Part shown: in pieces, positions 1 through 6,267 of the stretch
Layout: every line of letters starts with the position of its first letter
How positions within the stretch are numbered: position 1 is the first letter of the stretch
Source of the DNA: Bacteroidota bacterium
GTDB taxonomy: Bacteria > Bacteroidota > Bacteroidia > J057
Reading direction: 5' to 3'
DNA: 14,658 nucleotides
Assembly (NCBI GenBank): GCA_963169475.1
Contig: CAUJFT010000378.1
Location: 1-14,658 of the forward strand
The notes under the pieces: model-generated
Database searches by the model: none
The model's input: only the letters and a program-made list of their open reading frames with translations
Told to the model about the DNA's origin: nothing
Made by a program: the position numbers and the translations under genes

Positions 1-564
1 AATAAGAATATAATAAATATTAAATGGACAAACTACTGTTACGGACATTGCCAACGTAATGCAAACAATTGCAAGGGAAACCGTAGTAGTAACCGCATCC
101 ATATTATCGAGCATATTCAGGCTATTCATCATTGCTACTACCCAGAAGACAGTAAGCCCCCAATCTAATAAAGGAATATCGAAATATCGTATCTGAATGC
201 CAAATGCGATGAGTATCACTCCACAAATGACCTGCCCAAAGAACTTCATTCCTGGGCGCGTATTAAAAGCGTCGTCTGCGAGTCCGATAAAAAAAGCTAG
301 GGTTCCGCTTGCAAATAAAGCCAGATAATTTTTGGTGGTATTTTCATTGAGAGAGGCGGCATTAAGCAGCAATAAAATGATAGTTCCCAACAAGAACGTG
401 ATGTAGAACGAAATACCTCCTGTGGTAGGCTTAGAGGTGCTACCCCAACGAATGCTAGTATTTTTTTGGCGACTCGTTACTCCGAAATTTTTGGTAAGCC
501 GGAGTAAGATTACATTTAGGAAGTATGAAAATAAGATGGCAGACAAAAGAAAAATTACGCTCAC
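1..564 (-). CDS. MraY/WecA-family polyprenyl-phosphate sugar-1-phosphate transferase (partial, 3' end outside window)
   Basis: Reading the minus strand from a GTG at 564 gives 188 uninterrupted codons running off the window edge. The product is a polytopic membrane protein of the glycosyltransferase-4 (MraY/WecA/TagO) family, which transfers a sugar-1-phosphate from a UDP-sugar to undecaprenyl phosphate on the cytoplasmic face of the inner membrane. Family landmarks seen in order are SKPTTGGISFY (about 44-54), the Mg-binding pair in GLADDAF (D97, D98) with a following K (RPGMKFFGQ), and NSLNMLDNMD (147-156). The last motif has DNMD followed by A where WecA usually has DGLDG. GTG 564 was chosen because it starts just before the first hydrophobic segment; the frame stays open upstream, so a slightly longer start is possible. 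The partner sugar cannot be told from this part. It likely begins O-antigen, teichoic-like or other glycan assembly. Family is secure, exact substrate is not. Confidence 0.82.
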   Translation of the reverse strand, partial: MSVIFLLSAILFSYFLNVILLRLTKNFGVTSRQKNTSIRWGSTSKPTTGGISFYITFLLGTIILLLLNAASLNENTTKNYLALFASGTLAFFIGLADDAFNTRPGMKFFGQVICGVILIAFGIQIRYFDIPLLDWGLTVFWVVAMMNSLNMLDNMDAVTTTVSLAIVCITLAMSVTVVCPFNIYYILI

Positions 565-691
565 CGTGATTGTGTTATGTAGTAACGAATAAATTATTTT
601 CAGCAAATATAATAGACAACCGGATAACTCCAAAAAGAAAATTACATTTTGCTGTATCGTTTTTTTATATATAATTGATTATCAAAGATTA

Positions 692-1165
692 TCAGGCAAT
701 GTTCTCTATGGAGATATTTTTCTTTTTTACATAGACCTCTTTTTCTATTTCTGCGATAATCTCTCCTTTTATGTCTTCAATCGTAGTTTGAAAATGATAC
801 ACTTTTTTCCCTTCTATCTCGACTTCTTGCTTTATTTCGTACAAACGGGTTTCCGGAATAAAGAATGTTGCTTTTACGTGTGTTTTTCCGGGTTTTCTAA
901 ACTTTATCTTCGCCCCTTTGTCCCATACAATGTAATCGTTCCCCAAATAATTTAAGAGAATGAACACATAAAATGGGTCACACATAGCATAAAGGGAGCC
1001 GCCAAAGTGTGTCCCAAATAAATTTCGGTTATACCACCGGAGCTTCATGCCTACCACAAAACGGGTCATTTCGTGATTTACACTCTCTACATAAATCCCC
1101 GCCCCGAGATAAGGCGGATAGAGGTTCACATTTTTTATCAAAAATTTTTTAAGAGAAAATCCCAT
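692..1165 (-). CDS. DUF4442 hotdog-fold protein, putative acyl-CoA thioesterase
   Basis: This 157-residue protein resembles the DUF4442 group of the hotdog superfamily, whose members include thioesterase-like enzymes. The most recognisable block is NLFGTHFGGSLYAMCDP (about 49-65), followed by LGNDYIVWDKGAKIKFRKPG (about 74-93), a pattern I know from this family, where the G-G-x-L-Y-A-M-x-D helix contributes to the active site. There is no signal peptide or membrane segment, so it should be cytoplasmic. The ATG at 1165 lies 25 nt downstream of the stop of the (Fe-S)-binding protein gene on the same strand, so the two are probably co-transcribed. The glycosyltransferase gene begins 127 nt further on. 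The substrate is unknown. The family call is good; the enzymatic role is inferred. Confidence 0.8.
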   Translation of the reverse strand: MGFSLKKFLIKNVNLYPPYLGAGIYVESVNHEMTRFVVGMKLRWYNRNLFGTHFGGSLYAMCDPFYVFILLNYLGNDYIVWDKGAKIKFRKPGKTHVKATFFIPETRLYEIKQEVEIEGKKVYHFQTTIEDIKGEIIAEIEKEVYVKKKNISIENIA

Positions 1166-1190
1166 TCATCAAGCAGGAGTGATAGCTATT

Positions 1191-1988
1191 TTAATCCTTT
1201 TTCATGTCTTTGACTACGATTTCAGCAAGGTCAAGTACTGTGATTTCTGACTCTTTTTCAAAATGCTTTACGCCATCACTCATCATCGTCATACAGAAGG
1301 GGCAAGCAACGGCCAATACTTTTGCCCCCGATTCAAGTAGGTCTTCCGTTCTTTCTATATTTACCTCTTTATTTCCTTTTTCTGCATCTTTAAACATCTG
1401 CGCTCCTCCTGCACCGCAGCATAGCCCTGTAGTGCGGCATCTTTTCATCTCTACAAGGTCTGCATCTAATGCTTGAAGTACAGAGCGCGGAGCTTCATAT
1501 ACTGCATTAGCCCTACCCAAGTAACAAGAGTCGTGATATGTAATTTTTTTGCCTTTAAAAGACCCTTCTTCTTTCATCTTGAGCTTTCCTTCATTAATCA
1601 ACTGCTGTAGAAATTGGCTATGGTGAATCACCTCGTAGTTCCCGCCTAAATCGGGATACTCATTTTTGAAGGTATTGAAGCAATGAGGACAAGCCGTGAT
1701 AATGCGCTTTACCTTGTACATGTCGAAGGTTGTAATATTTTGCTGCGCCTGCATCTGAAATAGAAATTCATTCCCGGCTCTTTTTGCGGGGTCTCCCGTA
1801 CACGTTTCCTCGGGACCTAATACCGCATAATCTATTTTTAGAATAGTCAGAATTTGAATCATTGCTTTGGTTACCCGCTGATAACGGGAATCAAAGGCTC
1901 CGGCACAACCCACCCAAAATAAATATTCAGGAGTTTTCCCCTGAGCGGAAACCTCTGCCATCAATGGTACTTGTATTTGCTCTGCCAT
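1191..1988 (-). CDS. Cysteine-rich (Fe-S)-binding protein, HdrB/GlpC-like with two CCG domains
   Basis: The product (265 aa from the ATG at 1988) has two tandem cysteine-rich (CCG, DUF224) domains as in HdrB, GlpC and LutA, proteins that hold Fe-S clusters and pass electrons between dehydrogenases and quinone or disulfide acceptors. Domain 1 has C28 (WVGCAG), C63 (ETCTGDPAKRAGNE) and C100-x-x-C103 (ACPHC); it reads C-T-G where the full motif has C-C-G, so one cysteine is missing. Domain 2 is complete: C155 (HDSCYLGR), C190-C191 (GLCCGAGG), C229-x-x-C232 (ACPFC). The frame is open back to 2144, but those 52 extra residues look non-coding, and a TAnnTTTG promoter element lies inside them at 2018-2025, so I place the start at 1988. 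It leads a likely operon with the DUF4442 gene. The usual partner, an iron-sulfur dehydrogenase or membrane subunit, is not adjacent. Its redox partner is unknown. Confidence 0.88.
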   Translation of the reverse strand: MAEQIQVPLMAEVSAQGKTPEYLFWVGCAGAFDSRYQRVTKAMIQILTILKIDYAVLGPEETCTGDPAKRAGNEFLFQMQAQQNITTFDMYKVKRIITACPHCFNTFKNEYPDLGGNYEVIHHSQFLQQLINEGKLKMKEEGSFKGKKITYHDSCYLGRANAVYEAPRSVLQALDADLVEMKRCRTTGLCCGAGGAQMFKDAEKGNKEVNIERTEDLLESGAKVLAVACPFCMTMMSDGVKHFEKESEITVLDLAEIVVKDMKKD

Positions 1989-2017
1989 AAAACTCGGTTT
2001 TTTGTCCAATTTTCTTA

Positions 2018-2025
2018 CAAAAGTA
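2018..2025 (-). promoter_or_regulatory. Promoter -7 element for the (Fe-S)-binding protein gene
   Basis: The minus strand reads TACTTTTG, an exact match to the Bacteroidota -7 consensus TAnnTTTG. It would give a leader of roughly 20-25 nt before the ATG at 1988. No TTTG lies 19-21 nt upstream, so only half the promoter is convincing. It sits inside the apparent N-terminal extension of the long ORF and supports the shorter start. Confidence 0.4.
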
Positions 2026-2074
2026 AGAATATATATGGTTTTACGTTCTGCTTCTTTAAAAAAAACCAAAATAT

Positions 2075-2104
2075 TTTGTAACGGTTTTTTAATTTGTAAG
2101 TTTG
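2075..2104 (+). promoter_or_regulatory. Promoter for the NYN-CSD gene
   Basis: TTTG at 2075-2078 and TAAGTTTG at 2097-2104 match the Bacteroidota -33 and -7 elements with an 18-nt spacer, about one base short of the usual 19-21. Transcription would start near 2111 and leave a leader of about 50 nt before the ATG at 2163. It is divergent from, and about 50 nt away from, the -7 element of the (Fe-S) gene. Confidence 0.45.
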
Positions 2105-2162
2105 TATATAATTTGGACAAGAAAATAGAATGGATAAGCATCATTAAATAACTTGTAGCGAC

Positions 2163-3056
2163 ATGAGTTCAGTACTTAGAATAGGAATATATTACGACGG
2201 AAATTATCTGTCAAGTGTAAGTAACTATTATTTCTTCCAACATTTTTTCAAGGCACGAATAAATATAGAGGGTTTGAATGATTTCATTTTATACAAAGTA
2301 GCAGAGTTAGAAAAATCCTCACTACAATACTGCAAGATTACTGATGCTCACTATTTCAGGGTTCGGCTGAATGCTGCTAATGCCAAGGAACTGAACAAAC
2401 TCTACCCGGATAGGGTCATTGACGACATGTTGATGCAAGAGTAAATTACTGCCCATTATCTCCCCTCTATACAAAGAAAGGAGCAAAAAGAAGAGGCTAA
2501 GGTTGATGTTGCGCTGGGGCTTGAGTGCCTTGACAATGCTATTGGCGGGCGTTTTGACGTATTAGTGCTTGTTGTCGCAGACCATGATTATGTACACCTC
2601 ATAAGGCGACTAACGCTCTTGGGGATTCGGGTGATGGTTCTCAATTGGGAGTTTAAGTACACAGATGATTTTGGAATTGACAGAGATGTTCATGGTTCGC
2701 CAGAGCTATCTTGGCATTGCACTTACCCTTTAATGATGAATGAGATTATAGAGGAGGGCGCGTTATATGGTGAAGCACGCGTTACGAATATTTTTAAACC
2801 CATAGAGATAAGGTCAATGGTAAAATTAGGCGTAGAACAGAATGCTAAAATAAGTATTATCGTGAATCTCAATAAAGAAAAAGGCTATGGTTTTATTCAG
2901 CATTACCCCGATAATATCTTTTTTCATTTTTCCCAAATGGCAGAAATTGCAGAGTTAGAGTTACTCGAAGAAGGCGATACCATCGAATTTAACATTGGAA
3001 CGAATGATAGAGATGGGAAAAAAATGGCAAAGAATATTCGGAGGATTAATGGGTAG
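2163..3056 (+). pseudogene. NYN-domain ribonuclease with C-terminal cold-shock domain, interrupted by an in-frame TAA
   Basis: Two open segments in the same frame, 2163-2441 and 2445-3056, are separated only by TAA at 2442-2444; together they encode 296 residues plus the stop at position 94. The N-terminal two thirds is a NYN (PIN-like) nuclease domain: IGIYYDGNY with D12, KVDVALGLECLD with D115, and VLVVADHDYVHLIRRL with D140 and D142 supply the usual acidic metal-binding set (DHDY replaces the common DGDF). Residues about 227-295 form a cold-shock/OB fold with KGYGFI and IFFHFS, the RNP1 and RNP2 RNA-binding motifs. The intact ancestor was presumably an RNA-binding ribonuclease. D12 lies before the stop and D115/D140 after it, so neither fragment alone has a full active site. 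Readthrough, a very recent mutation or a base-call error are all possible because everything after the stop is well preserved. An internal GTG at 2565 could start a C-terminal piece. Confidence 0.78.
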
Positions 3057-3352
3057 CCAAGCATTCCCGAAGGGGTGTTTAAGCAAGGATTAATTTTTAA
3101 CTTTAAGTGCGATTGAAAAAAAAATCATAAATCCCATTACTAATTATTTATGATTTTCAAAACAAGTATTATTTGTTTCATGGGAATCTAATCATAAGTA
3201 GTTCTTAGTTTTTAATGATAAGTTCTTAGTCTTCGCAAATAGTTGTTTATCACTTTTTTAACTAAAAATAATATCATAAACTAATTTCAAACCAGTACTT
3301 AGATACAATCAAAAGAAACTAAAGGGATATAATACTTGTAGTATTCAATATT
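3057..3352. other. AT-rich intergenic gap between two convergent genes, with short repeats
   Basis: No gene is seen in these 296 nt. The gap holds a perfect 12-bp inverted repeat (listed separately), two copies of AGTTCTTAGT about 20 nt apart near 3198-3230, three copies of ATCATAA (near 3124, 3190 and 3272), and a small hairpin, AATACT/AGTATT with a 3-nt loop, at 3331-3345, just past the stop of the kinase gene. The region most likely serves transcription termination from both sides. The short repeats may be chance in such AT-rich DNA. Confidence 0.5.
3121..3157 (-). terminator. AT-rich hairpin with U-tract, possible terminator for the kinase gene
   Basis: AAAATCATAAAT at 3121-3132 and ATTTATGATTTT at 3146-3157 form a perfect 12-bp stem with a 13-nt loop. 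On the minus strand the stem runs into an uninterrupted T tract, because the plus strand has a run of A from 3116 into the stem. This is the layout of an intrinsic terminator for minus-strand transcripts. The stem has only two G-C pairs and lies about 195 nt beyond the kinase stop, so the call is tentative; it might also serve the NYN gene from the other side. Confidence 0.35.
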
Positions 3353-5365
3353 TTATGGGTTTCTTACTACCCTAAATCCAAAATCAGATTTTCCTTTAGA
3401 TTCATCAAAGTATAATCGGTCTGTTATTCTAAGGTCGTGATGATAGCTTCTGAAGCTCCCGCCTCTTAATACTCCAAGCCGTGGGAGGCTTACCCCGATA
3501 TTGCTATTGGGCAGTTTTCCGGTTACTTTGGGTTTGACGGAAAGCGGATTATCTTTGGGGGAGGATTTATAATAGGTTGCGTCATAATCATCTGCTACCC
3601 ATTCCCACACGTTACCACTCATATCGAACAAACCTATCTCATTACTTTTTTTGGTAGCAGTGCTATTGGGACTTCCGCCGGCATTGCGGGAATGCCAAGC
3701 AACATCGTCTATTTTATCGCTTCCGCTATATATTTTACCCTTTGACTTATTTCCCCCTTTTGCGGCGTATTCCCATTCGGCTTCGGTAGGTAGGCGGTAT
3801 GTGCTTCCGGTTTTTTTTGTAAGCCAATCGCAGTATTTTAGCGCGTCTCTACGTGAAACATTGACTACAGGGTTTGTTTCTACCCACCCACCTATGGGAG
3901 GGGCAGGCATGGGGGTTTTAGTCTCTATGCAAAACGTTCTGTATTCCCGAACCGAGATTTCTCTTTTCCCAATATAAAAATCACTTACCCTTACGGAGTG
4001 CTTCGGTTTCTCATCTTGGTCTGCTTCAGTGTTAAAGTAAGGTACGCCCATTTGAAAAAAACCTCCGGTTACAAGTTGTAATTCCGGAGCATTAATTATG
4101 GAGTCTGCATCGTCGCCCGAAAGTGCAGATTTAATCTGGTCAATGTTGCTACTTACCCCAATCACTCCTCCTAAAAGGATTATTCCTAAAGCGACTTTCC
4201 AAACCCATGATTTAGACCGTTGGAGTTTGGGAGCTATTTTGGCTTCACATTCCGCTACTTGTTTTTGGGCATATACATCGGAGAGATTCGCTCCCAACAT
4301 CTGGCGATAGAAAGTGAGGGCTTCTTTGTATTTTCCTGTACGAAAGAGCCTATCCGCCTTTTCCTGTAATTTAGATTCTTGCTGGGAGGCGATTTTTTCT
4401 GGAGTAGGGGATTTTTTTTCTTTAGGGTGGAGATTCTCTTTCGAAGGTGATTTTTGGGGTTGAATAATGATTGTTGTATCGGGTGCCGGCTCCTTAGTAG
4501 AGAGGAATAGCATCATCTCTTTTACGGATTGGAAGCGTTCTTGGGGTCTTAATGCCATGGCTCTCATAATCAAGGCATTCATTCGCCCAGATATTTCAGG
4601 ATTTAGGGTTCGGGGTTCAGGCATTTGTTCTATACTCCTTGTGGGAGAAGCCGGCGGGTTTTTGCCGGTGAGTACCTTATATAGCGTTGCCCCAACTGCA
4701 TAGATATCTGTAAACGCCCCTCTTACGGCGTGAACGTCATATTGTTCAATGGGGGCAAATCCGGGCGTTAATAACACGCTATGCTTGCTTGCTTCCTGAC
4801 GGATAAATTCTCTTGCCGCCCCAAAATCAATCAGCACCGCCTCTTCCCTTTCAGTGATAATAATATTTTCGGGTTTTATATCTCTATGTAGTACTCCTTC
4901 TGCATGGACTTGTGTGAGTGCGCGTGCGAGTTGGTTTAGGATATTGATTGTGTCTTTTTCTGTAATTCTGCCGTTCGGGGAAGCCTTAGCGATTTGTCCG
5001 AGGTTTTTTCCCTTAAGCAAGGGCATGACGAAATAAGCGGTATTTCTTTCTTCAAAATGGTCGGTTACCCCTACAATATTAGGATTTCCTTCAAATTTTG
5101 CAAGCATTCGGGCTTCATCAAGAAACCGCTCTTTGTAACTCCTATACTCTCCGTCTTCTATAGACTGAATCCCTATACTTTGGTCTTGATTTCTGACGGA
5201 GTAGCCCTGCATGAAAAATTCCTTTACCACTACGTTTTTCCCGAGTGATACGTGTGTGGACAAATAGGTAATTCCAAATCCCCCTTGCCCAAGAATACTT
5301 TCAATTCTATAGGTTCCGTTTTTGAGTAATGTACCTGAAAGGAGAGTACCATTAGGGTTTGCCAT
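3353..5365 (-). CDS. Membrane-anchored Ser/Thr protein kinase fused to a SUMF1 (formylglycine-generating-enzyme-like) domain
   Basis: This 670-residue protein begins with a Hanks-type kinase domain (about 18-290): glycine loop GQGGFG (26-31), ATP lysine K48 (VVVKEF), catalytic HRDIKPEN (160-167, D162), DFG (180-182) and PIEQY in place of the APE motif. All catalytic residues are present. A Pro/Lys-rich linker and one TPR-like helix pair (about 330-375) follow, then one membrane segment (about 388-405), placing the kinase in the cytoplasm and the C-terminus outside. Residues about 430-668 are a SUMF1/FGE-sulfatase domain with RLPTEAEWEYAA (524-535), GNVWEW (584-589) and RGGSF (634-638). Where true formylglycine-generating enzymes carry the redox cysteines after RGGS, this protein has R-S-Y-H-H, so it should not make formylglycine; a binding or sensing role is more likely. 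Its own promoter (5391-5422) drives it and it appears monocistronic. Target proteins are unknown. Confidence 0.93.
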   Translation of the reverse strand: MANPNGTLLSGTLLKNGTYRIESILGQGGFGITYLSTHVSLGKNVVVKEFFMQGYSVRNQDQSIGIQSIEDGEYRSYKERFLDEARMLAKFEGNPNIVGVTDHFEERNTAYFVMPLLKGKNLGQIAKASPNGRITEKDTINILNQLARALTQVHAEGVLHRDIKPENIIITEREEAVLIDFGAAREFIRQEASKHSVLLTPGFAPIEQYDVHAVRGAFTDIYAVGATLYKVLTGKNPPASPTRSIEQMPEPRTLNPEISGRMNALIMRAMALRPQERFQSVKEMMLFLSTKEPAPDTTIIIQPQKSPSKENLHPKEKKSPTPEKIASQQESKLQEKADRLFRTGKYKEALTFYRQMLGANLSDVYAQKQVAECEAKIAPKLQRSKSWVWKVALGIILLGGVIGVSSNIDQIKSALSGDDADSIINAPELQLVTGGFFQMGVPYFNTEADQDEKPKHSVRVSDFYIGKREISVREYRTFCIETKTPMPAPPIGGWVETNPVVNVSRRDALKYCDWLTKKTGSTYRLPTEAEWEYAAKGGNKSKGKIYSGSDKIDDVAWHSRNAGGSPNSTATKKSNEIGLFDMSGNVWEWVADDYDATYYKSSPKDNPLSVKPKVTGKLPNSNIGVSLPRLGVLRGGSFRSYHHDLRITDRLYFDESKGKSDFGFRVVRNP

Positions 5366-5390
5366 GCTAATTTTTTAATTTTTTTTGGTA

Positions 5391-5422
5391 CAAAAATAGG
5401 AATTATTACCTATACTTGCAAA
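5391..5422 (-). promoter_or_regulatory. Promoter of the kinase-SUMF1 gene
   Basis: On the minus strand TTTG (5422-5419), a 20-nt spacer and TATTTTTG (5398-5391) match the Bacteroidota housekeeping promoter TTTG-N19/21-TAnnTTTG exactly. The transcript would start near 5384, giving a leader of about 20 nt that is A/T-rich and lacks a Shine-Dalgarno sequence. Confidence 0.7.
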
Positions 5423-5429
5423 AGAAAAA

Positions 5430-5457
5430 CACTATTTTTGCAAAAACAGAAATAGTG
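5430..5457. repeat. Inverted repeat just upstream of the kinase promoter
   Basis: CACTATTT (5430-5437) and AAATAGTG (5450-5457) form a perfect 8-bp inverted repeat with a 12-nt centre. It begins 8 bp beyond the -33 element of the kinase promoter on its upstream side. An operator for a dimeric regulator or the end of a small terminator are both possible. The plus strand also contains TATTTTTG at 5433-5440 but no -33 element at a proper distance. Confidence 0.3.
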
Positions 5458-5874
5458 CGGGAGGGGTGATGTTCCGCGATAATCCACTCTCACCTCTGAG
5501 ACGGGTTTGGTTTTTGTTAAGAGGGAGAGGTATAGGGTGTAAGGTTTAGCTCACCCTCAACATAAGGGATAGATTTTCTATATTAGCCCCGATACTTGTT
5601 AATGTGTTTACCATAGTGTCTTTATTTCCATCATTTTGAAAATAGAAGAGAGATTGGAAGAGAGATTAGCAGTTACCAAACAAGAAAAAAAATGGGGATT
5701 AGCATAGAAGATATCATAAAACTCATAGGGCTTTCTCAAAACGAAATCGAAACATTGTAAGGAAGATAAAAGAAATCAATATACTTCAATTGGAATGGAA
5801 AAATGGTATTTCTTGGTGCTGAAAATCACGCTAATAATTTTTTTTCCCTCCTATTCAAATAAAATACTCTATTT
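5458..5874. other. Degenerate intergenic region containing a nuclease remnant
   Basis: This gap of about 420 nt separates the kinase promoter from the small gene at 5875. Apart from the Rpn remnant at 5636-5760 I see no gene. The part at 5460-5580 is richer in G and C than its surroundings and has purine-rich runs near 5520-5545, which recall dispersed intergenic repeats of other Bacteroidota genomes; that likeness cannot be tested from one copy. No clear promoter for the gene at 5875 was found. Confidence 0.4.
5636..5760 (+). pseudogene. Remnant of the C-terminal tail of an Rpn-family PD-(D/E)XK nuclease (transposase-like)
   Basis: Translation from 5636 gives LKIEERLEERLAVTKQEKK and, after a one-base frame change in a run of eight A at 5685-5692, MGISIEDIIKLIGLSQNEIE... 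ending in TAA at 5758-5760. The EERL-EERL tetrapeptide repeat, encoded by two 11-bp copies of GAAGAGAGATT with a 12-nt period, followed by a G-[ML]-S-I-E-D-I-x-x-x-x-G-L-S-x-x-E-I-E tail, is the ending I associate with Rpn/PDDEXK_2 recombination-promoting nucleases. One extra A would restore the frame. The catalytic N-terminal domain is absent: TAA at 5600-5602 closes the frame upstream. This is a decayed fragment and should not be functional. It could alternatively be chance similarity, as only about 40 residues are available. Confidence 0.5.
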
Positions 5875-6258
5875 ATGCCACTGATATTCACAGAAATAAA
5901 GGAAAAAGTAATCATAGCTCCCACTTTACTGAAACAGCCGCAAGAAGAGAGGCAAACAATCGTCCACTGCAATGTATTCTCCTTGTATGGCACACTCGTG
6001 AGAATCTGGAAAAGCACTTTTTTGATTGACCGCCATACCGGCAAGAAATATAAATTACTGACCGCTCTGAATATAGGCTTCTATCCCGTATGGACAAAAG
6101 CCGAACCGGGAATTTATGAGTTTACCCTTATTTTTGAAGGATTAGACAAAGATTTTAAGGTATTTGACCTCCATGAAATTATACCGCAAGAAGGTGGGTT
6201 TTATGTGCCGGGAATTTCCCGAAATCAAACCGATGTCTATACGGTGAGGGTATCATAA
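5875..6258 (+). CDS. Small conserved-looking protein of unknown function
   Basis: I do not recognise this 127-residue protein by name. It starts at ATG 5875 and ends 9 nt before the stop of malQ on the other strand. It has no signal peptide and no membrane segment. The composition suggests an all-beta fold: alternating hydrophobic and polar stretches with many aromatic residues. A C-terminal pattern, F-D-L-H-E-I-I-P (97-104), GGFYVPGISRN (107-117) and DVYTVRV (120-126), resembles a motif I recall in assorted Bacteroidota proteins of unknown function, but I cannot attach a family name. The central block GTLVRIWKSTFLIDRHTGKK (39-58) followed by a Y-x-F-T-L-I-F-E strand may be part of the same domain. 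Codon use and the uninterrupted frame argue that it is real. It has its own upstream spacer, with no clear promoter or ribosome binding site. Confidence 0.7.
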   Translation: MPLIFTEIKEKVIIAPTLLKQPQEERQTIVHCNVFSLYGTLVRIWKSTFLIDRHTGKKYKLLTALNIGFYPVWTKAEPGIYEFTLIFEGLDKDFKVFDLHEIIPQEGGFYVPGISRNQTDVYTVRVS

Positions 6259-6267
6259 TCCCTTTTG

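Noticed and set aside
677..694. Two copies of GATTATCA with a 2-nt spacer at the end of the DUF4442 gene
   Set aside because: Only 8 bp long in AT-rich sequence and overlapping the stop codon; likely chance.
3198..3230. Two AGTTCTTAGT copies, considered as the start of a repeat array
   Set aside because: Only two copies, unequal flanks and no regular spacing; not a CRISPR or a tandem array.
5469..5549. 26-codon ORF preceded by GGGAGGGGTG
   Set aside because: The purine run looks like a ribosome binding site, but Bacteroidota rarely depend on one, and the peptide resembles translated intergenic repeat rather than a conserved small protein.
5826..6097. Two minus-strand ORFs opposite the small gene at 5875
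   Set aside because: They overlap each other and the plus-strand frame, which has a more protein-like composition.
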